Shown in pieces: positions 37,151-47,440 of a stretch of DNA of 64,000 bases (its first letter is position 1; each line of letters starts with the position of its first letter). The stretch is from Bacteroidetes bacterium GWC2_46_850 (GTDB lineage: Bacteria; Bacteroidota; Bacteroidia; Bacteroidales; Dysgonomonadaceae): NCBI GenBank assembly GCA_001768325.1, contig MENQ01000019.1, positions 48,862-112,861 of the forward strand, given 5' to 3'. A model generated the notes under the pieces. It was given only the letters and a program-made list of their open reading frames with translations. It did no database searches and was not told the DNA's origin. Made by a program: the position numbers and the translations under genes.

Positions 37151-38143
37151 ATGGTTAGTTATAAAGAATTGGGTTTAGTAAACTCTAAAGAGTTGTTCAA
37201 AAAAGCAGTTGACGGTGGCTATGCCATTCCTGCTTTTAATTTTAACAATATGGAACAATTGCAGGCCATTATTTCCGCCTGCGTGGAAACGAAGTCACCC
37301 GTGATCCTTCAGGTATCCAGCGGTGCACGTAAATATGCCAATCAGACCTTGCTGCGTTATATGGCTCAGGGAGCCGTTCAATATGCCAAAGAGTTGGGTT
37401 ATGAAATTCCCATCGTGCTTCATCTCGATCATGGTGACAGCTTCGAACTTTGCAAAGACTGTATCGAAAGTGGCTTTTCATCTGTGATGATCGACGGTTC
37501 ACATCTTCCTTATGAGGAAAACATCGCTTTGACAAAGAAAGTGGTTGAATATGCTCATCAGCATGGTGTTACCGTGGAAGGCGAGCTGGGTGTCCTGGCC
37601 GGCATCGAAGATGATGTTCAGGCAGAACACCATACATATACCGAACCCGATGAAGTTGTCGACTTCGTGTCACGCACCGGCGTAGACTCACTGGCTATCT
37701 CCATCGGCACTTCACACGGTGCGTTCAAGTTTACTCCCGAACAGTGTACCCGCAATGAAGAGGGTGTATTGGTACCGCCCCCCTTGCGTTTCGATATTCT
37801 CGAAGAAATTGAAAAACGCATACCGGGATTCCCCATCGTGCTGCACGGCTCCTCTTCGGTACCCCAGCAATATGTGGAAACCATCAACAAGTATGGTGGT
37901 AAACTAAACGACTCCATCGGTATCCCCGAAGAACAGTTGCGCAAAGCTGCCAAGTCGGCCGTATGTAAAATCAATATCGACTCCGATGGCCGCCTGGCGA
38001 TGACTGCTGCTGTACGCGAAGTATTCGCTACAAAACCGGCAGAATTCGATCCCCGCAAGTATCTGGGACCTGCACGCGAAGAACTGAAAAAACTGTACAT
38101 GCACAAGACAGAGAAAGTACTCGGCAGTGCTGGTAAAGCATAA
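37151..38143 (+). CDS. Class II fructose-bisphosphate aldolase
   Basis: Zn-dependent cleavage of fructose-1,6-bisphosphate in glycolysis. 330 aa from ATG 37151; the 21 codons upstream in frame contain the promoter and are untranslated. Metal ligands lie in VLHLDHGDSFELCK and VEGELGVLAGIEDD. The phosphate-binding GTSHGAFKF and LHGSSSVPQQYV stretches are present. The strong promoter and terminator suggest high, independent expression. Confidence 0.93.
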   Translation: MVSYKELGLVNSKELFKKAVDGGYAIPAFNFNNMEQLQAIISACVETKSPVILQVSSGARKYANQTLLRYMAQGAVQYAKELGYEIPIVLHLDHGDSFELCKDCIESGFSSVMIDGSHLPYEENIALTKKVVEYAHQHGVTVEGELGVLAGIEDDVQAEHHTYTEPDEVVDFVSRTGVDSLAISIGTSHGAFKFTPEQCTRNEEGVLVPPPLRFDILEEIEKRIPGFPIVLHGSSSVPQQYVETINKYGGKLNDSIGIPEEQLRKAAKSAVCKINIDSDGRLAMTAAVREVFATKPAEFDPRKYLGPAREELKKLYMHKTEKVLGSAGKA

Positions 38144-38164
38144 ACGAAGACCAAGATAATTACA

Positions 38165-38198
38165 AAAGGATTGACCGAAATGGTACAATCCTTTTTTT
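38165..38198 (+). terminator. Terminator of the aldolase gene
   Basis: Stem aaaggattg/caatccttt (9 bp, 12-nt loop) followed by TTTT. Confidence 0.75.
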
Positions 38199-38234
38199 AT
38201 GCTGTAACGCCCGGTAATGGGCCTATTCAAGAGA

Positions 38235-40904
38235 TCATCGCCGGTTCATATCCAAGATCATCTGGTTGAAATTAGTTTCTTTCAGCAAGTCATCCAGCGA
38301 AAGGTGCATCCTGTATCGCCAGTAATGTGTCGGATTGGCCGGTATGTTGATGCGTTCGGCAGCTGCATGGGGGTTCCACAGCTTTTCATCGGCCGACATC
38401 CAGTCCTGCCAGGGCAATATGACCCACATCGCCGTCGATTGAAGGTGATTGGTAAGAATCTCCCTGCAGAGCACTGCGCTGCATGCTTCGGGAGCAGTAC
38501 CTTCGTGGTGCAGAACTTCGTTATAGTAGCGTTGCGTAACCTCTCTGTTTTCCGTCCACCATGCCCGGAGGGGCGACATATCATGGGTTGATGTGGTGCA
38601 TACGGAGAGATAAGGCAATGAATGCAGATCAGCAAACGTGGCTTTTGCATCTTTGGGCATACGCTGAATCTCCAGACTCAACATCTGTAACTCATTCATG
38701 ACCGAAGGAACACAATCGGGTACCATTCCCAAATCTTCGCCACAAGCCAGCATCGATGTGGATGAAAGCAGCGCCGGCAGTTTCTGCATGGCTTGTTCGC
38801 GCCAGAAGTAGTTGTGCTTATAATAATAAAAATCATCATACAGCCTGTTGAAAGCATCTTTCACATGATCATCCAGATACCGGTAGGAATAGGTATACTG
38901 TGCAGTGATACGCGGATGAAACCTGTGCTGATCATGCCGGTCACGGATAAAGAGAACCTCGGTGCAAAGCGAAAGCAGTCCATTCCGGATGCGTCTGCTT
39001 TTTTCATCCGGCAGATCGGCAAATAGCTGGTCAATCTTCTGCTGGGTATCACAGAATGATTTCAGTCTGAACCGCTGCCATCCCGAGATATCCAGATAAC
39101 TGTCCTTCACCTCATCGGTATAATCACCAAATATTTCAGGCAGATAATGCTCGTGAATAAAGGGTTTAGCCATTCTTTCCTCGTCGAAAGGAATGCCTGC
39201 GCGACTGATCTCTTCCACCCAGTATGGCAATGCCGGACTAAAATATCCGAGCAGACCCTGCACGGCATGGAGCGGTATTTCCCAGATGCGGAAAAAACCC
39301 AGGATATGATCAATACGGTAGGCATCGAAATAATCAGACATCTTGCGAAAACGGCTGATCCACCAGGCGTAGTCATCTTCGGCCATCGCCTGCCAGTTGT
39401 AAGTTGGAAATCCCCAGTTTTGACCCAGATAGGAAAAATCATCGGGTGGCGCACCACTCTGGGTATCCATATTGAAAAGACCGGGTGCGGTCCAGGCATC
39501 AATGCTATTACGACTGATGCCGATTGGAATATCTCCTTTCAGGGTAACACCCTTCTCCCGTGCATATGTCTTTACGCCTGAAAATTGCTCGTGAAGCAGG
39601 TATTGTATAAAATACCAATAGCAGATTTCTCTTCTTGCATCGGGATTATTCTCCACCATGTGCTGCAGAAGATGTTCGTCGAAACTGCTGAACTCGCCCC
39701 ATTCCAAAACGTCGGCACGCTTATTCCTGTCGCGCAGATAACAATAGCAGGCATACGGGAAAAGCCAGTGGCTGTTTATCCCGTAGAAGGCCGAATATCC
39801 GGCAGACGACAATACCTGCTCGCCGCGTTCCAGAAAAAGATCACGGCCATAGCTTGTTTTCAGTTGCAGGACCTGCTCATAGTCTATCTCTGCCAGACTG
39901 TTCAGTCGTGCTGCCTCAGCAGTGTATGACTGGAATTTTTCCTTGTCTGTCAGCGGAAGAGCATGACATCCCAGGTAAATGGGATGAAGGGCGTAAATGG
40001 AGATGGCACTATAAGGATAGGAGTCGCGCCATGTTCCGGTTGCGGTGGTATCATTCACCGGAAGCAGTTGAATGAGCTGCTGCCCGGTGAGTGATACCCA
40101 GTCGATCATTTTATAAAGATCGGTGAATTCACCGATACCAAAGCTCTCGTTCGTTTTCAGAGAGAAAACAGGTATTGAAGTACCGGTGCCTTTGTAGTTG
40201 AAGTTGTGATAATGATATTGCAAACCCATTTCCACAAAGACAACACCCTGTTCGCAAGCTTTTTCGGCATAAAGGATGCGATTGCCGCCATCTTCCCAGT
40301 GAATGATTTCACCAGTGGCTTTGTCTCTTATGACGAACTTGTATTCGCAGGAAGGAGGAATTTTTTTTGCGTCCAATACAATCTGCCACTCCCCTTCATC
40401 CACATAAGATAAAGGCAATGCCCCTTCAGGATTCCAGTTTCCCAGGGTGTCACAGTTGCCGGTCACACACACCTGCTGCTCCCTGTTTGCAAAGGGACAA
40501 ATTACATTCAAGAGTACCGAATGGGCAGGATACTTCAAAGGAATAGGCTCCTTCGCATGTCGAAAGATGCTGCTGGTGAAAACGGAAGAATAGAGATAAG
40601 CATGCCAGGGCTTGCTTTTCCAAAGATCGTGTATGAGAAACTTCTTTTTGTCTTTGCTAGCGTGCAATTTGCGATTGGCACCCCATTCCCGTCGGATAAT
40701 GCTCTCTCCCTGGCGGATGAGGTAGTAGTAATATACATCTTTGGTTCCCGTCACATTCACTTCCGTGAACCAGTCATCTCCCGCAGCTGAAAGAACAATT
40801 GCTTTGGATTCATCAAACTGTCCCAGCTCCGGCGTAGATCCACAGAGACAAACCTGTTGTCCCGATGCGGTATGATAGTTGATTTGAAATGATAAAAGAG
40901 CCAT
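38235..40904 (-). CDS. malQ: 4-alpha-glucanotransferase with two N-terminal starch-binding domains
   Basis: Disproportionates maltodextrins. 889 aa. Two CBM20-like modules come first (INYHTASGQQVCLCGSTPELGQ and NREQQVCVTGNCDTLGNWNPE, about residues 5-115 and 130-240). The GH77 catalytic barrel follows: nucleophile Asp in DAYRIDHILGFFRIWEIP, acid/base Glu in ACGEDLGMVPDCV, and the transition-state Asp in TTSTHDMSPLRAWW. Cytoplasmic (no signal peptide), consistent with glycogen/maltodextrin turnover. Confidence 0.94.
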   Translation of the reverse strand: MALLSFQINYHTASGQQVCLCGSTPELGQFDESKAIVLSAAGDDWFTEVNVTGTKDVYYYYLIRQGESIIRREWGANRKLHASKDKKKFLIHDLWKSKPWHAYLYSSVFTSSIFRHAKEPIPLKYPAHSVLLNVICPFANREQQVCVTGNCDTLGNWNPEGALPLSYVDEGEWQIVLDAKKIPPSCEYKFVIRDKATGEIIHWEDGGNRILYAEKACEQGVVFVEMGLQYHYHNFNYKGTGTSIPVFSLKTNESFGIGEFTDLYKMIDWVSLTGQQLIQLLPVNDTTATGTWRDSYPYSAISIYALHPIYLGCHALPLTDKEKFQSYTAEAARLNSLAEIDYEQVLQLKTSYGRDLFLERGEQVLSSAGYSAFYGINSHWLFPYACYCYLRDRNKRADVLEWGEFSSFDEHLLQHMVENNPDARREICYWYFIQYLLHEQFSGVKTYAREKGVTLKGDIPIGISRNSIDAWTAPGLFNMDTQSGAPPDDFSYLGQNWGFPTYNWQAMAEDDYAWWISRFRKMSDYFDAYRIDHILGFFRIWEIPLHAVQGLLGYFSPALPYWVEEISRAGIPFDEERMAKPFIHEHYLPEIFGDYTDEVKDSYLDISGWQRFRLKSFCDTQQKIDQLFADLPDEKSRRIRNGLLSLCTEVLFIRDRHDQHRFHPRITAQYTYSYRYLDDHVKDAFNRLYDDFYYYKHNYFWREQAMQKLPALLSSTSMLACGEDLGMVPDCVPSVMNELQMLSLEIQRMPKDAKATFADLHSLPYLSVCTTSTHDMSPLRAWWTENREVTQRYYNEVLHHEGTAPEACSAVLCREILTNHLQSTAMWVILPWQDWMSADEKLWNPHAAAERINIPANPTHYWRYRMHLSLDDLLKETNFNQMILDMNRR

Positions 40905-40984
40905 TCAGATTCTCTCGTTATGATCATAAAAGGCGATATCCGCTTTTCAATGATACGCTGTATTAAATTATTCGTTTATCGGGA

Positions 40985-40992
40985 CAAATCTA
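40985..40992 (-). promoter_or_regulatory. -7 box for malQ
   Basis: The minus strand reads TAGATTTG (TAnnTTTG), 81 bases upstream of malQ. Confidence 0.4.
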
Positions 40993-41056
40993 CAATAATT
41001 TATAAACGAAAATGATTGAAACTGATCTCTTTTAAGCGGAATACCGTGCAATCGAT

Positions 41057-41078
41057 TGCGACAGCATATGCTGTCGCA
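41057..41078. terminator. 22-bp perfect palindrome between malQ and the transporter gene
   Basis: The sequence is exactly self-complementary (half-site tgcgacagcat). It lies 19 bases after the transporter stop on the minus strand. No T-run follows, so it could be a Rho-independent stop of weak type, an mRNA-end hairpin or a dimeric protein-binding site. Confidence 0.45.
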
Positions 41079-41097
41079 GATATTGGATCTGTTTATT

Positions 41098-42777
41098 CTA
41101 CAAGAAGATAAGAATCAGCAATTGCGCCGAGATGACCCGGAGAAACATGGTCAGCGGATATACGGTGGCATAGCTCACAGCAGGAATATCATTCCCGGCT
41201 GCAGCATTGGCATATGACAATGCCGGGGGGTCGGTCATACTTCCCGCAATCAGACCCATCAGCGTAAAATAGTTCAGTTTGTACACTTTCCGTCCGATCG
41301 TACCGATGATTAACAGCGGAACAACAGTGATGATCACGCCATAACCTATCCACACATATCCGCCGTTAACCACCGTCTCCACGAAATTACCACCGGCCCC
41401 CAGTCCTACACAGGCGAGGAAAATGGCTATACCAATCTCACGCAACATCAGATTGGCACTCATGGTCGTGTAAGTCACCAGTTTATATTTGGGACCAAAT
41501 TTGCTGATCAGGATGGCCACGATAAGCGGTCCGCCGGCAAGACCCAGTTTTACCGGCTGGGGAATGCCGGGAATGATGAAAGGGATGCTCCCTACCAGCA
41601 CACCCAACGCAATGCCGATAAAAAAGGAGATGAGGTTGGGTTCTCTCAGTCTTTTGAGTGAATTGCCGAGAAACTTCTCCACGTTAAGGATCGATTCTTC
41701 CGACCCGACCACTGTCACACGGTCACCCAGCTGTAACTGCAATCTTGAATCGGCAATCAGGTCCATACCGGCTCGGTTCACACGGGTGATATTGATACCG
41801 AAAAGATTTCTCAGTCGCAGGCTTCCGATGGAACGTCCGTTGATCGCCGACTTGGTAATGGATATCCTTCGAGATACAAGCTGAGAATCCAGTTTGTTCC
41901 ACTCCTCTTTGCCCATTTCAATACGCTGTCCTATCATTGCTTCTATTACCTCGATGTTCTTCAGATTGGAAACCACCAACACCTTATCACCCTCATTCAG
42001 GACGGTTTGCGTTTTCGGCACCACCAGTTCCTGCGTACGGACATGCAACACGCGCGAGATCACAAATTCTTTTTGTATGAGGTGCTTGATTTCTCGTATA
42101 TTCTTTCCAAAGATGGAAGGGTTCTCCACCAGGAGTGAAAACATATTCGCTTCGGTCATTTTGGATTCACTCTTGTCATCCAGTTCGCTGTTTTCTTTGG
42201 CAAAATTGATGCGAAAAATATACCGGAACAGAACGATGGACATAATGATGCCGACCACACCCAGGGGATATGCTACGGCATAGGCAGTGGCAATGGTCGG
42301 GTCCACAGTTCCCGTCACATCGGTGTAGGTCTGTTGTGCTGCACCCAAGCCAGGGGTATTGGTAACTGCACCCGAGAGTATCCCAACCATGGTGGCAATG
42401 GGAATGCCGGTGACAACATGAATGATGTAGGTGGTCAGCACGCCCAGAAGGACCACGCCTGTGGCCAACAGGTTGAGGGTGATTCCTCCCTGTTTAAATG
42501 ATGAAAAGAAGCTGGGTCCCACCTGCATACCAATTGAGAAGATAAAAAGGATCAGTCCGAATTCTTTCAGAAAATGCAGTACGTTGGGGTCAATCGCCAG
42601 ACCCAGATGTCCCAGAAATATCCCAAAAAACAAAATCCATGTCGTCCCGAGAGAGATGCCGAAAATTTTAATTTTTCCCAGCAAGAGTCCCATGGATATC
42701 ACCAGCGCAAGCACCATGATAGCATGGGCAATGCCGGTACCAGTAATTAATTCAACTAACCAATCCATTGTCATCAA
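41098..42777 (-). CDS. YidE/YbjL/AspT-type transporter with two TrkA-C domains
   Basis: 559 aa. Two transmembrane blocks of five or six helices (about residues 5-190 and 375-559) flank a soluble middle with two RCK_C/TrkA-C units ([41 protein letters not shown]-like [32 protein letters not shown]). Both membrane halves have the duplicated aspartate-alanine exchanger motifs ([28 protein letters not shown]). An AspT-like exchange function is plausible, but the substrate is unknown. Confidence 0.88.
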   Translation of the reverse strand: MMTMDWLVELITGTGIAHAIMVLALVISMGLLLGKIKIFGISLGTTWILFFGIFLGHLGLAIDPNVLHFLKEFGLILFIFSIGMQVGPSFFSSFKQGGITLNLLATGVVLLGVLTTYIIHVVTGIPIATMVGILSGAVTNTPGLGAAQQTYTDVTGTVDPTIATAYAVAYPLGVVGIIMSIVLFRYIFRINFAKENSELDDKSESKMTEANMFSLLVENPSIFGKNIREIKHLIQKEFVISRVLHVRTQELVVPKTQTVLNEGDKVLVVSNLKNIEVIEAMIGQRIEMGKEEWNKLDSQLVSRRISITKSAINGRSIGSLRLRNLFGINITRVNRAGMDLIADSRLQLQLGDRVTVVGSEESILNVEKFLGNSLKRLREPNLISFFIGIALGVLVGSIPFIIPGIPQPVKLGLAGGPLIVAILISKFGPKYKLVTYTTMSANLMLREIGIAIFLACVGLGAGGNFVETVVNGGYVWIGYGVIITVVPLLIIGTIGRKVYKLNYFTLMGLIAGSMTDPPALSYANAAAGNDIPAVSYATVYPLTMFLRVISAQLLILIFL

Positions 42778-42805
42778 TAACCTAAAATATATGTAAAAAT
42801 CGTCG

Positions 42806-42813
42806 CAAAGATA
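42806..42813 (-). promoter_or_regulatory. -7 box for the YidE-type transporter
   Basis: The minus strand reads TATCTTTG, 29 bases upstream of the start. Confidence 0.5.
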
Positions 42814-42912
42814 GTGTTAATTCACCAAATATAAAAACTTATCAAACAGATGAAGGATCACCACAATTCAACAATCTTCCAGTTCGAAGAAAGAGAATCG
42901 GGAAAATTCACG

Positions 42913-42920
42913 TACTTTTG
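42913..42920 (+). promoter_or_regulatory. -7 box for the glycosyltransferase gene
   Basis: TACTTTTG (TAnnTTTG), 19 bases before the ATG at 42939, so the leader would be very short. Confidence 0.45.
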
Positions 42921-42938
42921 CACCGAAATTGAAGTTAT

Positions 42939-43655
42939 ATGAAGAAGCTACATGTAATCACACCGGTCAAGAACTCTGTTGATACAACCCTTCGCACGAT
43001 AGCAAGCGTGTGTAATTCACGTATGGAAACGAAGTTTCAGTACACGGTATATGATGATTTCAGCGATGATGAAACCGTCAAAGCGCTCTTACTGGCGAAG
43101 GATCAGTTCGACTTCGAACTGATCAGCCTGAGCAGTATCACACAGCATCCGTCGCCCAACTACTTGATGATATTACAGCTTGCCCAGCAGAAGGCGCTGG
43201 AGGATGACGCACACCTGGTCATCGTTGAGTCGGATGTGGTTGTTGAACCCCATACGCTGCAAACCATGCAGGAAAGAGCCCATCTATTGCCCAAGTCGGC
43301 GATGCTGGGTGCCGTCACGACCGATGAAAACAGACATGTAAACTTCCCCTATCTTCATGCAAGAAAATATGCACAGGGCAGCATCAAAACGTCCAAAAGA
43401 ATCAGCTTTTGCTGTACATTGCTAAGCAACACCTTACTGGCGAAATATGATTTCCACCTTCTCGACAAGGGAAAAACATGGTTCGATGTTTCCATTTCGC
43501 ACAAGGCCCTGGAGCTGGGTCTCTCCAATTACGTTCTCACCGATACGCCGGTCCTGCACTATCCGCACAGCAGCCGCCCCTGGAAAAATCTCAAAAAGAC
43601 CAATCCCCTACTCTATTACTGGCAGAAATTCGTGTTGAGAAGAGAGAAAATTTGA
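42939..43655 (+). CDS. Family 2-type glycosyltransferase
   Basis: 238 aa, GT-A fold. HVITPVKNSVDTTLRTIASV and VYDDFSDDETVKALL form the nucleotide-sugar binding half; VIVESDVVVEPHTLQ stands in place of the DxD. A short C-terminal tail without membrane helices suggests a soluble or peripherally attached enzyme. No other glycan genes are nearby, so the acceptor cannot be guessed. Six bases separate it from convergent prmA. Confidence 0.82.
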   Translation: MKKLHVITPVKNSVDTTLRTIASVCNSRMETKFQYTVYDDFSDDETVKALLLAKDQFDFELISLSSITQHPSPNYLMILQLAQQKALEDDAHLVIVESDVVVEPHTLQTMQERAHLLPKSAMLGAVTTDENRHVNFPYLHARKYAQGSIKTSKRISFCCTLLSNTLLAKYDFHLLDKGKTWFDVSISHKALELGLSNYVLTDTPVLHYPHSSRPWKNLKKTNPLLYYWQKFVLRREKI

Positions 43656-43661
43656 TTCAGC

Positions 43662-44498
43662 TTATTTTACGAAGGTCACAGCAACCCATTGATTCATTTC
43701 AGCAAAAGAGTGATAGCGCCATCCGGCTTCTTCCCCCTTTTCGCGTATGAGCGGGATATCTTCCTGATAAAATCCGCTCATAATGATATGGCCCCCTTCT
43801 TTCAATACGCTGTCATACAATGGAATATCCTGTAGGAGCACATTCCTGTTGATATTGGCAAAGATCACATCGAAACGCTTGTTTCCCAACAACTCGGCTC
43901 CACCCGACAGCACACTGATATTGCTGATGCCATTGAGCTGTACGTTCTCGCGTGCGTTGTTGCAGGCCCATTCATCAATATCGATTGCTGTTACGGAATC
44001 TGCTCCTTTCATAGAAGCCAGTATGGCCAGTACGGCTGTTCCGCATCCCATATCCAATACCCATTTCCCCTCTAAATCCATGGACAGGATTTCTTTCAGA
44101 ATCAATCCGGTTGTCTGATGATGTCCTGTACCGAATGCCATCTTTGGATCGATGGTGATATTGTATTTGGCTTGTCTTTCAGGAAGATGAAACGAGCTGT
44201 GAATCAAGCAGTCGTCTCCAATCAGGATGGGTTTAAAATAGTGCTTTTCCCACTCTTCATTCCAGTTTCTATCTTCCAGTTCATGGTATTTCCAGCTTAT
44301 GTGGGCCTCCAATGGTAAAGCAGCCAGAAGTTCCGTTATTTTTTGGGCAGAGTAAAGAGGCGCCGGGACATAAGCATCCAACCCACCGGCAACCTGTTCA
44401 AATGTCTCAAAACCAATGTCGGCCAGCATGGCCGCCAGCACATCCTTCACCATCTCCCTGTCGGGATCACAGACAAACTGCACCTGTATATATTTCAT
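43662..44498 (-). CDS. prmA: Ribosomal protein L11 methyltransferase
   Basis: 278 aa. An N-terminal L11-recognition domain (YIQVQFVCDPDREMVKDVLAAMLADIGFETFEQ) and a SAM-dependent core (MAFGTGHHQTTGLILKEIL, WVLDMGCGTAVLAILASMKGA, VIFANINRNVLLQDI, GGHIIMSGF) match PrmA in order. Methylates lysines and the N-terminus of L11. Confidence 0.93.
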   Translation of the reverse strand: MKYIQVQFVCDPDREMVKDVLAAMLADIGFETFEQVAGGLDAYVPAPLYSAQKITELLAALPLEAHISWKYHELEDRNWNEEWEKHYFKPILIGDDCLIHSSFHLPERQAKYNITIDPKMAFGTGHHQTTGLILKEILSMDLEGKWVLDMGCGTAVLAILASMKGADSVTAIDIDEWACNNARENVQLNGISNISVLSGGAELLGNKRFDVIFANINRNVLLQDIPLYDSVLKEGGHIIMSGFYQEDIPLIREKGEEAGWRYHSFAEMNQWVAVTFVK

Positions 44499-44528
44499 TC
44501 TATCCTAATTTTATGCTCGTAGTTCTTA

Positions 44529-44536
44529 CAAAAGTA
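44529..44536 (-). promoter_or_regulatory. -7 box for prmA
   Basis: The minus strand reads TACTTTTG, 31 bases upstream of the start. Confidence 0.5.
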
Positions 44537-44793
44537 GGCAACTTTCCGGAATCGGCGAAAAGGAGTCTAAAAAAAACAACCCTTTACTCCCAAAAAGTAA
44601 AAAACTCTTTCATCAACCGCTAAAATGTTTATAATTGTTACAAAAATGTCTATTTCATGTAAGAAAACACCTGAATTGGTTTTTTTGTCCTACTTTTATC
44701 CAGCAAAAAACATCGTTTTCCTGCAGTGACATCATCCGTATTGTTGACTTCTGATGATCGGCGCCAGGAGAACTGTCTGTCAAATATCATCTT

Positions 44794-45882
44794 ATGAGAA
44801 TTACTACCGGATTTATCGTTTTTATCATAGCCTCCTTCTTGTTTCAAGGTTATAGTCAGGTTCAACGCCCTAAAATATTATCGCTGATTGAGGAAGGTGT
44901 GGCATTACACGATCAGGGAGAATACAAGCAGGCCATTGAAAAATATCAGGATGCCTTAAAACTTCAGCCAGGTTGTCCGCAGGCTACCTATGAGATCGCT
45001 CTGTCCTACCTGGCAATGAAAGATTTTAACAAAGCATCGGAATTCAGTACAGCCGTTATCAATACAAACGATAAGCAACTTTCACCCGGTGCCTATGCCG
45101 TGAAAAGTGAAGCATTGGTCGAAATGGACCGGCTGGATGAAGCAATCAGCCTCTTGCATGAGGGTTTGGGCAAATATGGCGATGAATACCTTCTTCATTT
45201 TAATATGGCGGTGAATTATTATAAGAAGGACGACATGGACAAAACGCTCGAACATATAAAAAAGGCGATCGACCTGGATAAATCACACAGCGGTGCTTTT
45301 CTGTTGTATGCCTACGCGCTGAACAACAGTGGGCTTTGGGTCCAGAGCATTCTTTCCATGCAAATGTTTCTGCTGCTGGAACCCGACAGCCAACGATCTA
45401 AAAATGCCTTTGAAGAGATGCTGCAGACCATGCGCATAAAAAAAATAGGTGAGCCGGTGGAACGTTCCTTTATCCAACAACAGATGATGCGGAATAAAGG
45501 GACATTGCTACATCCGGAAGAGACTCCCCCATTGTCAGTCAAGGATGGTCTGAACCGGGATCTGGTATACAAGGCCATCAACGTCACCCTCGACTCATTG
45601 CAGGCCACCCCTGTCGTTGAAGATGAATTCACTCAGTTTAAAGCAGTAAACCAGGCCATCATGAAGGTACTCCAGAAAGAGAGTCTCAACGCCAACAGTC
45701 AGGGTGTCTTGTGGACCTTCTACGTGCCATTCTTTTCAAGCATCGAATTATCAAACTATTACGATACATTTTGCCGTTATATCAGTGTCTCTTACTATCC
45801 CGAATCTTTGGCGTGGTGGCAACAAAACCGGCTGGCCGCGGAGAATTTTGTGCGGTGGTTTGAAAAAGGAGACAATATCTGA
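44794..45882 (+). CDS. Exported tetratricopeptide-repeat protein
   Basis: 362 aa with an N-terminal hydrophobic signal (FIVFIIASFLFQGYSQ). At least four to five TPR units between about residues 30 and 210 (ALHDQGEYKQAIEKYQDALKLQPGCPQA, YEIALSYLAMKDFNKASEF, FNMAVNYYKKDDMDKTLEHIKKAIDLD). The C-terminal ~150 residues are non-repetitive and unassigned. It precedes the ECF sigma gene on the same strand by 47 bases but has its own spacing and promoter box between, so a shared operon is uncertain. Confidence 0.8.
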   Translation: MRITTGFIVFIIASFLFQGYSQVQRPKILSLIEEGVALHDQGEYKQAIEKYQDALKLQPGCPQATYEIALSYLAMKDFNKASEFSTAVINTNDKQLSPGAYAVKSEALVEMDRLDEAISLLHEGLGKYGDEYLLHFNMAVNYYKKDDMDKTLEHIKKAIDLDKSHSGAFLLYAYALNNSGLWVQSILSMQMFLLLEPDSQRSKNAFEEMLQTMRIKKIGEPVERSFIQQQMMRNKGTLLHPEETPPLSVKDGLNRDLVYKAINVTLDSLQATPVVEDEFTQFKAVNQAIMKVLQKESLNANSQGVLWTFYVPFFSSIELSNYYDTFCRYISVSYYPESLAWWQQNRLAAENFVRWFEKGDNI

Positions 45883-45904
45883 TCGATGAGTTAAATAAAT
45901 TAGG

Positions 45905-45912
45905 TAACTTTG
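45905..45912 (+). promoter_or_regulatory. -7 box for the ECF sigma operon
   Basis: TAACTTTG (TAnnTTTG), 17 bases before the sigma-factor ATG. A housekeeping-type box, so basal expression may not depend on the ECF factor itself. Confidence 0.45.
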
Positions 45913-45929
45913 CGTTGTAGTCCGAATAT

Positions 45930-46481
45930 ATGGGAATGATCGACGAGGAAAAACTACTGGAGGAGTTACGCAATCCGCTTACAAGCCGTAAAGGGTTTGC
46001 AGCTCTGGTATCTGAATACAGCGAGAGGCTTTATTGGCAGATACGAAAGATGGTACTTTCTCACGACGACGCCAACGATATCCTGCAGGATGTTTTCATC
46101 AAAGCATGGACCAACCTCGACAATTTCAGGGGGGAATCCAAGCTGACTACCTGGCTTTACCGCATTGCCATCAACGAAAGCATTACCTTCCTGAATAAAA
46201 AGCGGATCCAGAACAACATTTCAATTGACGACGATGACACGTTTCTGCTTAACACCATTGAGAGCGATGAATATTTCGATGGCGACGAAGCACAAAAATT
46301 GTTGCAAAAAGCCATCCTCACCCTCCCCGACAAGCAACGCCTTGTTTTCCAGATGAAATATTTTGAAGAGATGAAATACGAAGATATGTCGGATATCCTG
46401 GGTACCTCTGTGGGAGCGCTCAAAGCATCCTATCATCATGCTGTAAAGAAAATAGAAAAAATTTTAGGCGACCCTGATTAA
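45930..46481 (+). CDS. ECF-type RNA polymerase sigma factor
   Basis: 183 aa. Region 2 (YSERLYWQIRKMVLSHDDANDILQDVFIKAWTNLDNFRGESKLTTWLYRIAINES) and region 4 (LQKAILTLPDKQRLVFQMKYFEEMKYEDMSDILGTSVGALKASYHHAVKKIEK) are both complete, with a short acidic linker. The next two genes encode a membrane protein and a small exported helical protein, the normal Bacteroidetes ECF / anti-sigma-like / Spy-like arrangement. Confidence 0.94.
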   Translation: MGMIDEEKLLEELRNPLTSRKGFAALVSEYSERLYWQIRKMVLSHDDANDILQDVFIKAWTNLDNFRGESKLTTWLYRIAINESITFLNKKRIQNNISIDDDDTFLLNTIESDEYFDGDEAQKLLQKAILTLPDKQRLVFQMKYFEEMKYEDMSDILGTSVGALKASYHHAVKKIEKILGDPD

Positions 46482-46533
46482 ACCTTTTACATATCAAGAA
46501 GTCTATTCATCAGTACAGCGAAAAGAGAAAGGT

Positions 46534-46944
46534 ATGGAAACAAAGATTAACAAATTAAAAGAAATAGATAAAACGAAAAATCCGTTTAAAGTACCCGATA
46601 ATTATTTCGCGCAATTCAACGAAGAGATAATGAGCCGCCTTCCAGAAAAGGAATATGTTGCTCCCCGTCAGGTACCTTTATGGGATAAAGTGAAACCGTG
46701 GGTTTACCTGGCGGCCATGTTCGTGGGAATGTATTTTACCGTTAATTTTCTGACCCGGAATACCGACAAAGAGCAAATTACAACGGAACAGTCAGCCACC
46801 GCTATCCAACCAGGCACATCACCTGTCGACAATTATTGGTCCACAGTACACATCACCGAAGAAGAGTTTTATCAATTTCTTGAGGAACAAGTAGTTGATG
46901 ATGGTTACTATGATTACATGTATAATCAATATTATTTGAATTAA
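46534..46944 (+). CDS. Probable membrane anti-sigma partner
   Basis: 136 aa. A ~60-residue N-terminal cytoplasmic part (NKLKEIDKTKNPFKVPDNYFAQFNEEIMSRLPE) precedes one hydrophobic helix (VYLAAMFVGMYFTVNFL, about residues 68-85) and an acidic outer tail. The NPFKVPDNYF motif is common to small proteins next to ECF factors in this phylum. The anti-sigma role rests on gene order and layout only; no HCC zinc motif is present. Confidence 0.7.
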   Translation: METKINKLKEIDKTKNPFKVPDNYFAQFNEEIMSRLPEKEYVAPRQVPLWDKVKPWVYLAAMFVGMYFTVNFLTRNTDKEQITTEQSATAIQPGTSPVDNYWSTVHITEEEFYQFLEEQVVDDGYYDYMYNQYYLN

Positions 46945-46980
46945 GAGCATAACCAAACCTCTTTTTAATAAGATTTTGTC

Positions 46981-47436
46981 ATGAGAAAAAGTATAATTTT
47001 GATATTGACGCTATGTGTGCTTCCCCTATACACCTCTTTGTTGCCAGCTCAAAACAAAAAGATGAACATGGCCGATTATGAAAAGAGGAAGATGGAATTT
47101 ATCCAGAAGGAAGCCGGCCTCACGCAGGCTGAGGCCAACAAATATTTTCCGCTGAACAGCGAACTGACACAGAAAAAGTTTGAACTACACAAGCTTCACA
47201 GGGATAAGGTGCAACGAATCAAGGACAACAGCAACATTTCTGACGAAGAATACCGGAGAATGCTTGATGACGATGTGGAGGTGAAACTCAAGGAGGCCGC
47301 TCTTGACAAGTTATATGCTCCCAGGTTTGAGAAAGTGCTTGCCCCGGAAAAGCTCTACAGGGCACAACAAGCCGAAAGAAGCTTTATCCAGAAAGAAGTC
47401 AGCAACTTCAGAAGCGAACAGGGGAATAGAAAATAG
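46981..47436 (+). CDS. Small exported Spy/CpxP-like helical protein
   Basis: 151 aa. Signal peptide ILILTLCVLPLYTSLLPAQ, then a long, highly charged helical domain (KMEFIQKEAGLTQAEANKYFPL, ELTQKKFELHKLHRDKVQRI). The LTQAEA...FFP/YFPL pattern is reminiscent of LTXXQ/Spy-type periplasmic chaperones and metal sensors. Third gene of the ECF cluster, so it may be the sensor or a target of the regulon. Only 4 bases separate it from the convergent next gene. Confidence 0.7.
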   Translation: MRKSIILILTLCVLPLYTSLLPAQNKKMNMADYEKRKMEFIQKEAGLTQAEANKYFPLNSELTQKKFELHKLHRDKVQRIKDNSNISDEEYRRMLDDDVEVKLKEAALDKLYAPRFEKVLAPEKLYRAQQAERSFIQKEVSNFRSEQGNRK

Positions 47437-47440
47437 GAAA